From contig CABJBF010000007.1 of assembly GCA_902363805.1 (NCBI GenBank), positions 1-64,000 on the forward strand: DNA of 64,000 nt, in the 5' to 3' direction. The position numbers were made by a program, and so were the translations under genes. The first letter of the stretch is position 1; every line of letters begins with the position of its first letter. This stretch comes from Eubacteriaceae bacterium (lineage in GTDB: Bacteria; Bacillota; Clostridia; Lachnospirales; Lachnospiraceae). Below are positions 1 to 8,591 of the stretch, one piece after another. Under the pieces are notes generated by a model. It was given only the letters and a program-made list of their open reading frames with translations. It did not search any database and was not told the origin of the DNA.

Positions 1-939
<939 letters not shown>

Positions 940-1050
940 GATTGATTTAGAATGTCGGACTGAATTGAGATTATATAATTACATAGAATTTGCTCGGGGC
1001 AGACAGCTGTCCCCTGACAGAGTCGCAATGACTCCATGATATATGTAACT

Positions 1051-1094
1051 GAGCGATGATTGTAAATTTTAAAATTTACGGTTGTCGCTCTTTT
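1051..1094 (+). terminator. Intrinsic terminator of ilvC
   Basis: GAGCGA ... TCGCTC closes a long stem with GTAAATTTT/AAAATTTAC in the inner part, followed by TTTT. It sits 112 bases after the ilvC stop. Confidence 0.8.
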
Positions 1095-1230
1095 GTTATG
1101 CACAATGAGCCAAGTTTTTTCAGTTTTTTGCTGGCAAAAAAAACTGAAAAAATTTGGCGAATGTATAATCACTGAGAAGAAGCGAAGCGGATTCGAAGTG
1201 TTATACAAGGCGAAGCCGTGTGCATAACAA
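1093..1230 (+). repeat. Dispersed palindromic element, copy A
   Basis: A 138-bp element with matching ends TTGTTATGCACA and TGTGCATAACAA. Inside are a T/A-rich stem (TTTTTTCAGTTTTTT paired with AAAAAACTGAAAAAA), a conserved core beginning TTTGGCGAATGTATAATCAC, and a small GGC-GAA-GCC hairpin. The reverse complement of 17638-17774 has the same plan. It starts in the T-tract of the ilvC terminator. No coding capacity is evident. Confidence 0.75.
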
Positions 1231-1287
1231 AAATACAAAAATCAAGCGGTATAGTTTCAGTTTTTTGCATGATTTTGTAATGATTAA

Positions 1288-1318
1288 TTGCACAAAAAAT
1301 GCGAAATTGTGATATAAT
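1288..1318 (+). promoter_or_regulatory. Candidate sigma-A promoter for the cytidylate-kinase-like gene
   Basis: TTGCAC (1288-1293) and TATAAT (1313-1318) are separated by 19 bases, longer than the usual 17. The -10 box is perfect, and the start codon lies 33 bases downstream behind AGGAGG. Confidence 0.5.
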
Positions 1319-1351
1319 TTATATATCAAATGAACGAGGAGGACGTGGCTT

Positions 1352-1939
1352 ATGAAAAAGAATATTATCACAATTAGTAGAGAATTTGGTAGCGGCGGAA
1401 GAACAGTAGGAAGAAAACTTGCAGAGAGACTTAATATTCCTTTTTATGATGGGGAAATAATTGAGAAAGTACATGAAGAAACAGGATTTTCACAGGAGTT
1501 TATTAAGGAACAGGGTGAACATTCACCAACTAAGAGTATTTTTTCATATGCATTTGTAGGAAGAGATGTGAACGGAATATCTATAAATGATTATGTATGG
1601 AATGCTCAGAGAAAGATAATTTTGGACTTGGCAGAAAAAGGACCTTGTGTTATTGTCGGAAGATGTGCTGACTTTATTTTGAGGGACAGAGATGACTGCT
1701 TCAACGTATTTATTCACGCAGATGAAAAATTCAAAGCAGAGCGTATTGTTAAGGAATATGGTGAGACAGATAAATCACCTGAGAAACGTTTAAGAGAAAA
1801 AGATAAAAAGCGTAAAATAAATTACAAATATTACACAGACCAGGATTGGGGCGTATGTGATAATTACGACATTTCTTTAAATACAGGAACACTCGGAATT
1901 GATAAGTGCGTAGATATTATCGAAGAACTTGTAAAATAA
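1352..1939 (+). CDS. Cytidylate kinase-like family protein
   Basis: A 195-aa cytosolic protein starting MKKNIITISREFGSGG, the P-loop-like start typical of the cytidylate kinase-like family (Pfam Cytidylate_kin2). Further support comes from FYDGEIIEKV, the VIVGRCADFIL segment, and the arginine-rich RLREKDKKRKINYKYYT lid region, as in family members. True Cmk proteins are longer and have a different NMP-binding domain, so the substrate of this family is uncertain; a nucleoside monophosphate kinase role is inference. AGGAGG at 1338-1343 with good spacing decides the start. It appears monocistronic: a terminator-like hairpin follows at 2032-2062. Confidence 0.85.
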   Translation: MKKNIITISREFGSGGRTVGRKLAERLNIPFYDGEIIEKVHEETGFSQEFIKEQGEHSPTKSIFSYAFVGRDVNGISINDYVWNAQRKIILDLAEKGPCVIVGRCADFILRDRDDCFNVFIHADEKFKAERIVKEYGETDKSPEKRLREKDKKRKINYKYYTDQDWGVCDNYDISLNTGTLGIDKCVDIIEELVK

Positions 1940-1951
1940 TACTAAAAACTA

Positions 1952-2004
1952 TTGACATTTGGCTCTAGTTAGTATAAACTAACTTACAGTTAGGTAGAAC
2001 TAAC
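1952..2004 (+). promoter_or_regulatory. Promoter overlapped by two tandem DtxR-like palindromes
   Basis: TTGACA at 1952-1957 is a perfect -35, with TATAAA/TAAACT boxes 15-17 bases downstream. Two 16-bp palindromes follow: GTTAGTATAAACTAAC (1968-1983, arms GTTAGT/ACTAAC perfect) and GTTAGGTAGAACTAAC (1989-2004). Their starts are exactly 21 bp apart, two helical turns, as expected for cooperative repressor dimers. The GTTAG-N6-CTAAC form resembles operators of DtxR/IdeR/MntR-type metal-dependent repressors; that assignment is inference. Confidence 0.6.
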
Positions 2005-2031
2005 AAGCCATTATGTATAATTAGAACTGAG

Positions 2032-2062
2032 AAAGGCTTAATTTTCCCGATTAAGCCTTTTT
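2032..2062 (+). terminator. Hairpin with T-run between metal operators and small Cys-rich gene
   Basis: AAAGGCTTAA (2032-2041) pairs perfectly with TTAAGCCTTT (2051-2060) and is followed by TT. It lies between the operator/promoter and the start at 2093, so it could be an attenuator in the leader, or the terminator of the upstream gene. Confidence 0.6.
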
Positions 2063-2092
2063 CGTTAGTATTATTTAAAGGAAGTGATTAGA

Positions 2093-2260
2093 ATGCCGTT
2101 TATAGTAGAAAATATCGGAACAATTGTTGTAGCTGTTATTTTAATAGCAATAGTAGCTCTTATAGTATGGTCGATGAGAAAAGACAAGAAAAATGGTAAA
2201 ACCTGTAGCGGATGCAGTGGTTGTAGCGGATGTAGCGGTTGTAGCCATGGTGGACAGTAA
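2093..2260 (+). CDS. FeoB-associated Cys-rich membrane peptide
   Basis: A 55-aa protein with an N-terminal transmembrane helix (about residues 9-27, IGTIVVAVILIAIVALIVW), a short basic stretch (RKDKKNGK) and a tail of five CSG-type repeats ending CSHGGQ. This is the layout of the FeoB-associated Cys-rich family, usually encoded just after feoA/feoB and thought to assist ferrous iron uptake. AAGGAAG at 2079-2085 is the ribosome binding site. No feoA or feoB is present in the window, so this is an orphan copy; the two metal-repressor-like palindromes upstream support a metal-related role. The peptide is easily missed because of its length. Confidence 0.8.
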   Translation: MPFIVENIGTIVVAVILIAIVALIVWSMRKDKKNGKTCSGCSGCSGCSGCSHGGQ

Positions 2261-2289
2261 AAAATATATTTCCTTATAAGAATAAAAAA

Positions 2290-2346
2290 ACTCTCTTTTA
2301 AAAGCGAATAGGCGAAAATTAATCCTATGCTTAAAGGAGAGTTTTT
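2290..2346. terminator. Bidirectional terminator between Cys-rich peptide and pdxK
   Basis: AACTCTC ... GAGAGTT closes a long stem-loop (AACTCTCTTTTAA near 2290, TTAAAGGAGAGTT near 2331-2343) with A-run before and T-run after, serving both convergent genes. Confidence 0.75.
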
Positions 2347-2376
2347 GTTGTGTACTGTAATATTATAGGAACTTGT

Positions 2377-3222
2377 TTATGAAACTGATTTCCCAATCAG
2401 TTCTAAAAGGTATGGAATTTCTGCTTCAAAATTAACTCCGTATGTTACGGCATTTTTATCGTTATAAGTGTTTTCAATACATTTACAGGTGTAATCGGCG
2501 GCAATTTTTAATGAGTCTTCAATAGAAAAATCATTCATCAATGCACCGGTAACTGTGCTAGCAAAAACATCTCCGGTCCCATGGGATTTAATCGCAATTT
2601 CCTTGGTAGAATAACTGAAAAAAGTTTGACTTTCAGTATTGTATCCAATATATCCGAAACGATTAGGTTCAATATGTACACCTGTTATAACTGCAATTTT
2701 CGGACCTAGATTAGCAAGTTTAAGTAACATAGCTTTAATTTCATCTACAGAGGCGTCTTCCCCGGGATATGGAGTGTTAGTAATAAATGCGGCTTCTGAT
2801 ATATTCGGAAGAATAATATCTGCATCAGAGCAAAGAGTAGTCATTTTTTTAGCAAATGCCATGTCAAAGCCTGTGTATAACTTCCCATTATCAGCCATTG
2901 CCGGGTCTACAATGATATAACCATGCGGATTATTAAATGTTTTAAAATAATCAGAAACAATGTCAATTTGTTCAAGCGTTCCGATATATCCTGTGTAAAT
3001 GGCATCAAATTTAAAACCTTCTTTAACCCATACATCTTTAATCGAAGGCATATCTTCAGTCAAATCCCTAAATGTGAAATTTGAAAAATTAGTATGCGTG
3101 GATAAGACCGCAGTAGGAACAATGGCAGTTTCCACGCCCATAGCAGAAATTATGGGTAAGGCAACAGTCAGAGAGCATTTCCCAATGCAAGAGATATCCT
3201 GTATAGTTATAATTCTTTTCAT
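2377..3222 (-). CDS. pdxK: Pyridoxal / pyridoxamine kinase
   Basis: A 281-aa ribokinase-fold vitamin B6 salvage kinase that phosphorylates pyridoxal, pyridoxine or pyridoxamine with ATP in the cytosol. Seen: the N-terminal ITIQDISCIGKCSLTVALPI segment, the VDPAMADNGKLY block, the LPNISEAA motif, and the HGTGDVFAS anion-hole/catalytic motif near residues 214-222, whose Asp is the catalytic base. Length equals PdxY/PdxK family members. GGAGG sits 8-9 bases upstream of the ATG. It is divergent from a PdxR-type regulator, which supports the vitamin B6 assignment. Whether to name it pdxK or pdxY cannot be decided from sequence alone. Confidence 0.9.
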   Translation of the reverse strand: MKRIITIQDISCIGKCSLTVALPIISAMGVETAIVPTAVLSTHTNFSNFTFRDLTEDMPSIKDVWVKEGFKFDAIYTGYIGTLEQIDIVSDYFKTFNNPHGYIIVDPAMADNGKLYTGFDMAFAKKMTTLCSDADIILPNISEAAFITNTPYPGEDASVDEIKAMLLKLANLGPKIAVITGVHIEPNRFGYIGYNTESQTFFSYSTKEIAIKSHGTGDVFASTVTGALMNDFSIEDSLKIAADYTCKCIENTYNDKNAVTYGVNFEAEIPYLLELIGKSVS

Positions 3223-3259
3223 AGAATATTTTCCTCCGTTTACAAAAGCAATTTTCTAC

Positions 3260-3308
3260 ATTATAATCCACTTATGGTATTATTGAAAAGACCTAAATTT
3301 GTATTATT
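3260..3308. promoter_or_regulatory. Divergent pdxK/pdxR promoter with direct repeats
   Basis: Read on the minus strand, TTCAAT (3287-3282) and TATAAT (3265-3260) with 16-base spacing make a good pdxK promoter. The direct repeat GTATTATT occurs at 3277-3284 and 3301-3308, 24 bp apart and overlapping the -35. MocR/PdxR regulators are known to bind direct repeats, so this is a candidate PdxR operator (inference). Confidence 0.5.
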
Positions 3309-3331
3309 TAAAACACCAGATAGGGGAAAAG

Positions 3332-4783
3332 ATGCTGACATATAATTTAAATGAAAGAGGAACGCTCACATTGTACGAATATTTGTACAAATGTATAAAG
3401 GATGACATAGTATCGGGAAAAATAAAAACAGATGAGAAGCTACCTTCAAAAAGAAATATGGCAAAAAATCATGATATAAGCGTAATAACCGTAGAAAATG
3501 CCTATGCACAGCTTTTAGTAGAAGGGTATATTCGTGCAGTTGAGAAAAAAGGATATTTTGCAAATGAGATTACAAATCAGATATCCGAAAATCAGGAAGT
3601 AACAGAAAATGTTAGTGAATACAAAATTAATAAGCCTGAGAAAGTAAAGTGGATAGTTGATTTTAATTCAAATCATGTAAGGTATGACAGTTTTCCGTTT
3701 GCTACATGGTCAAAAATAATGAGGCAGAAACTTTTAGATGAGGAAAACTCATTTCTTATGACACCATCAAGGAATGGAATATGGGAATTAAGAAGTGCGA
3801 TAGCAAAGCATTTACGTGAGTTCAGAGGACTGACTGTATTGGCGGATCAGATAATTGTTGGTGCTGGAACAGAATATTTGTATGGACTTATAGTTCAGCT
3901 TTTAGGAAGAGATTCAGTAATTGCCACTGAAAATCCCGGATATCGAAAGATAAGCATGGTATATGAAAGCAATGGTGTAAGAACTATACATTTGCCTATG
4001 GATAATCAGGGAATAAGTATAGATGAATTAGAAAAAAGCGATGCAAATATAGTTCATATTTCACCAAACCATCATTTCCCTACAGGAAAGGTAATGCCTG
4101 CGGCAAGAAGACATCAGCTTTTAGAGTGGGCAAATATGGGAGAAAGATATATTATAGAAGATGATTATGACAGTGAGTTTCGATTTTCAGGAAAACCAAT
4201 ACCTACAATGGCAAGTATAGATAAAAATCAAAAAGTAATTTATATGAATACTTTTTCAAAGACACTTGCCCCATCAATCAGAATCGCATATATGGTGTTG
4301 CCATTTGAATTAATGGATAAATATACAAAAAAATTAGATTTTTATTCGAGTACGGTTTCAAGCTTTGAACAATATACTCTGGCAGAATTTATAAAAGGTG
4401 GTTACTATGAGAGACATATTAACCGAATGAGAAATTATTACAAAGACAGCAGAAATAAAATTATTACGGCAATAAGAAATTCTTCGATATATCCACAGAT
4501 TTCCATTGAAGAAGAAAACTCAGGACTTCATTTTATCTTGAGAATAAAAAAGAATATTGATGATGAAAACTTTAAAAAGTATTTAAAAGATAAACTTATT
4601 AACATTTCGTGCCTGACAGATTATTGTTATCAATATGATGATGAAGTTATTAATGAAAAATTTAGAAAAGAATTCAGCCATAAATTTATAATTAACTATT
4701 CAGAAGTAGAAGAAAGTAAAATGGTTGAAGCTCTTAAAATAATAGAACAGGCCTTAAAATTTACAGCAGAAAAAGATACGTAA
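3332..4783 (+). CDS. pdxR: PdxR-type MocR/GntR transcriptional regulator
   Basis: A 483-aa protein joining an N-terminal GntR winged helix-turn-helix (about residues 8-75: LYEYLYKCIKDDIVSGKI, LPSKRNMAKNHDISVITVENAY) to a fold-type I aminotransferase domain. The PLP-binding lysine lies in NTFSKTLAPSIRIAYM, with DDYDSEFRF and SPNHHFPTG as cofactor-site segments. MocR proteins of the PdxR group sense PLP and control vitamin B6 genes; the divergent pyridoxal kinase is the obvious target. An upstream ATG at 3299 is in frame, but AGGGG at 3322-3326 favours 3332. Likely represses or activates pdxK and itself through the shared spacer. Confidence 0.88.
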   Translation: MLTYNLNERGTLTLYEYLYKCIKDDIVSGKIKTDEKLPSKRNMAKNHDISVITVENAYAQLLVEGYIRAVEKKGYFANEITNQISENQEVTENVSEYKINKPEKVKWIVDFNSNHVRYDSFPFATWSKIMRQKLLDEENSFLMTPSRNGIWELRSAIAKHLREFRGLTVLADQIIVGAGTEYLYGLIVQLLGRDSVIATENPGYRKISMVYESNGVRTIHLPMDNQGISIDELEKSDANIVHISPNHHFPTGKVMPAARRHQLLEWANMGERYIIEDDYDSEFRFSGKPIPTMASIDKNQKVIYMNTFSKTLAPSIRIAYMVLPFELMDKYTKKLDFYSSTVSSFEQYTLAEFIKGGYYERHINRMRNYYKDSRNKIITAIRNSSIYPQISIEEENSGLHFILRIKKNIDDENFKKYLKDKLINISCLTDYCYQYDDEVINEKFRKEFSHKFIINYSEVEESKMVEALKIIEQALKFTAEKDT

Positions 4784-4842
4784 TAGTTTAAAAAACTCAT
4801 AAATGTTCATACTGAAAATAGTATGGATATGTGAGGTTTTGT

Positions 4843-5871
4843 ATGAAAGAGTTGCTACAAAATGAAAATATAAGAAAATGCATAAAATTATTTGCGGTTT
4901 CATTAGGCGTTATACTGGTGATAAAATATTTGCTGCCGCTGTTCTGGCCTTTTGTGTTAGCATATTTTTTAGGAGAGTTAGTGTGCAGACTATCAGATTT
5001 TTTGAATAGAAAATTGCAGTTTCATTATAAGGTAGCGGCAATATTTTCACTTGTAGTAATAGTAATTTTAATTTTTGTATTGCTAGCGTTAATTATAAAC
5101 AAGTTATTAGGACAGGTACAAAATTTGGTCGTAAGCTGGCCTAAATTTCAAAATGATTTAGACTGTGGTATAAAAGAAATTTGCTGTAACACGGAAAAGC
5201 GATTAAGGATAAATAACGGACTTTTGTATCAGACAATGTGCGATGGAATGGATGAAGTATCAAAAGTAGCAAAGAAAAATGTGTTTGTTAAAATAATGTC
5301 AAACTCTAAATCCGTTGTGATTGTATCAGTGGAAATTATAGCAGCGATTATAGTTGCAGTAATGGCGGCATATTTTTATGTAGTGGAAAAAAGCGATATA
5401 AAAGAAAAAATAAAAGGGCTATTTTTCTATAATGAGCTTAGCAAAATAAAAAGTAAAATGTCTATAATATTCAGAGCATATATAAAAGCACAGTTAGTTA
5501 TCATGCTTATAACAAGTACATTGTGCAGTATTGGATTTGCACTGATTAAAAATCCATATTTTTTAATACTTGGAATTGTAGTGGGACTGTTAGATGCACT
5601 TCCTTTGATTGGGCTTGGAATTATAATGATACCGTGGGCAGTTGGTTATTTTATAATTGGAAATGTAAGAAAAGGGCTTGTAATAGCTGTTGTTTATATA
5701 ATATGCTATTTTGTAAGAGAAATTTTAGAACCTAAGCTTATAGGTGATAATGCAGGAATAGGACCTCTTACCAGCCTTGTATGTATATATATTGGATATG
5801 AAATATTTGGACTATTGGGAGTATTTTTAGGACCGATAGCTTATATGATAATACAACAAATGACAGAATGA
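4843..5871 (+). CDS. AI-2E/YtvI-family membrane permease
   Basis: A 342-aa polytopic protein with about seven to eight hydrophobic segments: two near the N-terminus (VSLGVILVIKYLLPLFWPFV, AAIFSLVVIVILIFVLLAL), one near residue 160, and a C-terminal cluster with LLDALPLIGLGIIMIPWAVG and LEPKLIGDNAGIGPLTSLV. The last segments are hallmark AI-2E-transporter family motifs (PF01594), a family that includes sporulation protein YtvI and sodium-linked exporters. The actual substrate is unknown. A GTG at 4831 is in frame but is itself part of the GTGAGG ribosome binding site for ATG 4843, so 4843 is chosen. It ends 10 bases before cca, likely the same transcript. Confidence 0.8.
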   Translation: MKELLQNENIRKCIKLFAVSLGVILVIKYLLPLFWPFVLAYFLGELVCRLSDFLNRKLQFHYKVAAIFSLVVIVILIFVLLALIINKLLGQVQNLVVSWPKFQNDLDCGIKEICCNTEKRLRINNGLLYQTMCDGMDEVSKVAKKNVFVKIMSNSKSVVIVSVEIIAAIIVAVMAAYFYVVEKSDIKEKIKGLFFYNELSKIKSKMSIIFRAYIKAQLVIMLITSTLCSIGFALIKNPYFLILGIVVGLLDALPLIGLGIIMIPWAVGYFIIGNVRKGLVIAVVYIICYFVREILEPKLIGDNAGIGPLTSLVCIYIGYEIFGLLGVFLGPIAYMIIQQMTE

Positions 5872-5881
5872 AGGTGTATAA

Positions 5882-7240
5882 ATGAAATATAAATGTAATA
5901 ATGATATAAAAATGAATATTCCAAAAGATGTGGATTTTATAATAAAAAAATTGGAAGAAAACGGATATGAGGCATTTGCGGTAGGCGGATGTGTAAGAGA
6001 TACAATACTTGGGAGAGAACCAAAAGATTGGGATATAACAACGTCAGCGCTTCCACAGAAAGTAAAAGAAATTTTTAGAAGAACTCTCGATACGGGATTA
6101 CAGCATGGCACGGTAACTGTAATGTTAAAACATATAGGCTATGAGGTTACCACATACAGAATTGATGGGGAATATAAGGATAGTAGACATCCGGAGTCAG
6201 TTGAATTTACAACAAATCTGATTGAGGATTTAAAGCGAAGAGATTTCACAATAAATGCCATGGCGTATAATTCAAAATACGGAGTTGTGGATGCATTTGA
6301 CGGAATAGGTGATTTGCAACGAAAGGTTATTAAATGTGTAAATGATCCTGAAGAAAGATTTACGGAAGATGCTTTAAGAATGCTTAGAGCAGTAAGATTT
6401 TCAGCACAGCTTGGATTTGAGATTGAGGAGAAAACTGAGAAAGCAATAAAAAAACTTGCACCGACTCTTGAAAAAATAAGTGCAGAGAGAATTTGTGCTG
6501 AATTAGAAAAACTTATTCTTTCAGATAATCCTGACAAATTAATTGAAGCATATAATTTAGGAATTACAAAGGTCGTATTGCCTGAGTTTGATGCAATGAT
6601 GGAATGCAAACAGGATACTCCATATCATATGTACAATGTTGGAGAACATACAATCAAAGTAATGGAAAATGTTGAAAAAACAAGAGTTATGAGATTTGCA
6701 GCATTGCTTCATGATGTTGCGAAACCGGATGTACATACATTTGATACGAGAAGCCATTTTAAAGGACATGCTATAGCAGGCGTGGAAAAGGCAAATAAAA
6801 TAATGCGCAGATTGAAAATGGATAACAAGACGATTGGACTGGTAAAAAGACTTGTTGCCTGCCACGATGATCGCCCTGTGGAGCATGGACGAAGTGAAGA
6901 AAAGGTAAGGAGAAGTGTGCATAAAATAGGAAAAGACATATATCCATTGTATTTACAACTTGTAAATGCAGATTTTGCAGGAAAAAGCGAATATGGACGT
7001 GAAAAAGGTTATGATGATTATTTATATGTTGTAGAAACATTTAACAAAATAGTAGATGAAGAACAGTGTACCTGTTCAGCAGAATTAAATATAACCGGAA
7101 AAGAAATGATAGCAATGGGTGTAAAGCCGGGACCAAAGATTGGAGATATATTTGACAGACTATTAGACATGGTATTAGAAAATCCTCAGTTAAATGAAAA
7201 TGAAAAATTACGAGAATTAGTTTTAAAATTTAATGCATAA
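5882..7240 (+). CDS. cca: CCA-adding tRNA nucleotidyltransferase with HD domain
   Basis: A 452-aa class II tRNA nucleotidyltransferase that builds or repairs the 3' CCA of tRNA. Motifs in order: GGCVRDTILGREPKDWDITT (catalytic DxD as DWD), RRDFTINAMAYN, the EDALRMLRAVRFSAQLGF RNA-binding segment, and a central HD phosphohydrolase domain (FAALLHDVAKPD, VACHDDRP). The HD-containing form is common in Clostridia and Gram-negatives. AAGGTG just upstream supports ATG 5882. The last 21 bases including the stop codon are repeated 66 bases downstream, outside the gene. An A-only adding relative (poly(A) polymerase) cannot be fully excluded, but sequence and length favour CCA addition. Confidence 0.9.
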   Translation: MKYKCNNDIKMNIPKDVDFIIKKLEENGYEAFAVGGCVRDTILGREPKDWDITTSALPQKVKEIFRRTLDTGLQHGTVTVMLKHIGYEVTTYRIDGEYKDSRHPESVEFTTNLIEDLKRRDFTINAMAYNSKYGVVDAFDGIGDLQRKVIKCVNDPEERFTEDALRMLRAVRFSAQLGFEIEEKTEKAIKKLAPTLEKISAERICAELEKLILSDNPDKLIEAYNLGITKVVLPEFDAMMECKQDTPYHMYNVGEHTIKVMENVEKTRVMRFAALLHDVAKPDVHTFDTRSHFKGHAIAGVEKANKIMRRLKMDNKTIGLVKRLVACHDDRPVEHGRSEEKVRRSVHKIGKDIYPLYLQLVNADFAGKSEYGREKGYDDYLYVVETFNKIVDEEQCTCSAELNITGKEMIAMGVKPGPKIGDIFDRLLDMVLENPQLNENEKLRELVLKFNA

Positions 7241-7310
7241 AAAGAAAACTTTTCCAGCTCCATATTCTGGATTTGCATTGCAACCGTCTTAAAATTTAAT
7301 GCATAAAAAA
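7223..7310 (+). repeat. Duplicated cca tail spanning the stop codon
   Basis: The 21-mer starting TTAAAATTTAATGCATAA occurs at 7223-7243 (the last codons and stop of cca) and again at 7289-7309, a 66-bp shift. The second copy is non-coding. Similar tail duplications follow two later genes in this window. Confidence 0.75.
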
Positions 7311-7490
7311 TAGAGCGAATAAAGTTTTGACAACGAAAAAATTTGCTACAAAAAATTAAAATATCTTCTGAAGAATTTAATACTTAGGAATATCGCAACC
7401 AAAAATATCATAGTATAAAAAAGCTGAAACTATCTGAAACAAAAAGAAAAAGTCCCAGATAAACAGAATATGGTATTGAGAGGTGGCTGT

Positions 7491-8489
7491 ATGAATGAAA
7501 AATCGTTAACTGTATTAGAGCAGTATGAAATTAATCTAAAGGAGATATTTAGAACAAAGGGAAATTATGGGTGCGTCACGGAAAAAGACATATATATTTT
7601 GCAGGAATATAATGATGGCGAAAAAAAGGGAGGAACCCATAATTTGATAGGTACGTATTTGGAGAAAAATGGGTTGTGCTGCGATTATCCTATTCCAAAT
7701 AAGGAAGGCAAGTATGTGTCGGTCAGCATAGACGGATATACGTATATCTTAAAAAAATGGTTTAATGCCAGAGAGTGCGATATATCGCTAAAGACAGATA
7801 TAATGAAATCTGTTAGTAATTTAGGAAAGTTCCATAGCATAACCGAAAATACCTACGATTTATGGAATGATGAATATGGTTTACATAATATTGATAATAT
7901 AATAAACGTCTATGAAAGACATAATAGGGAAATAATAAAAGTAAGAAATTATATTAATAAAAGGAAAAATAAGTCTAAATTTGAGCTTGACCTTCAGGTG
8001 GAAATTGGCAAATATTACAGGCAGGGTGAGCAGGGAATATGGGAACTGAAAAATAGTTCATATGAGCAGTTATATAAAGAGGCTATAGCTAATAAATCAG
8101 TATGCCATGGAGTGTTTAATCATCACAGCGTTCTATTTGAAGATGGAAAAACGATTGTTATTAATATGAAAAAATTTGGATATGGATTGCAATTATATGA
8201 CTTTTACGGATATTTAAGAAAGATAATGGAAAAAAATGAATGGGATGAAGAACTTGCATGGGAAGTCATGGATACATATTCTTTGCAGGTAAATCTGACC
8301 AAAGAAAAAATTCGTGTATTATGGAGTTTTTTTGTGTATCCGGAAAAGTTTTGGAAAATTATAAATTACTATTTTAATTCAAATAAAGCATGGAGTTCAG
8401 ATAAAAATCAGGAGAAACTAAAACAATTTCAATTTCAGGAGGAAAAAAGACAGCAATTTATAGCACAACTTAAGAAAAAATGGGAATAA
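7491..8489 (+). CDS. CotS-like spore coat protein (kinase-fold)
   Basis: A 332-aa protein of the CotS/YtaA spore coat family, which has the fold of aminoglycoside/choline kinases. Supporting segments are VLEQYEINLKEIFRTKGNYGC near the start, YILKKWFNARECD, LGKFHSIT, and VCHGVFNHHSVLF followed by TIVINMKKFGYG. In active relatives the last block reads HGDxxxxN with a later Asp; here the Asp is Val and the Asn is Ser, and the second Asp is missing, so it is probably a pseudokinase with a structural role. GAGAGGTGG at 7478-7486 decides ATG 7491 over an in-frame ATG at 7470. Fits the sporulation genes further downstream; presumably mother-cell expressed. Confidence 0.75.
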   Translation: MNEKSLTVLEQYEINLKEIFRTKGNYGCVTEKDIYILQEYNDGEKKGGTHNLIGTYLEKNGLCCDYPIPNKEGKYVSVSIDGYTYILKKWFNARECDISLKTDIMKSVSNLGKFHSITENTYDLWNDEYGLHNIDNIINVYERHNREIIKVRNYINKRKNKSKFELDLQVEIGKYYRQGEQGIWELKNSSYEQLYKEAIANKSVCHGVFNHHSVLFEDGKTIVINMKKFGYGLQLYDFYGYLRKIMEKNEWDEELAWEVMDTYSLQVNLTKEKIRVLWSFFVYPEKFWKIINYYFNSNKAWSSDKNQEKLKQFQFQEEKRQQFIAQLKKKWE

Positions 8490-8591
8490 AAAATATTTTT
8501 TTATCTAAATTGTTATTTATTTTATGGTATCTTTGTATTATAATAAGTTCGAACTTTGTAGGAAGAGATTGAGGAAGTAGGAGGAGAAATC

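Larger units (their letters stand above)
940..1351. other. Intergenic region with hairpins, terminator, palindromic repeat and promoter
   Basis: No credible gene is seen in these 412 bases. In order it holds two short hairpins (GGGGCAGACAGCTGTCCCC near 998-1016 and GAGTC/GACTC at 1020-1034), the ilvC terminator (1051-1094), a dispersed palindromic element (1093-1230) and a promoter-like pair (1288-1318) in front of the next gene. A minus-strand open frame here is made of the repeat and has no family features. Confidence 0.7.
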
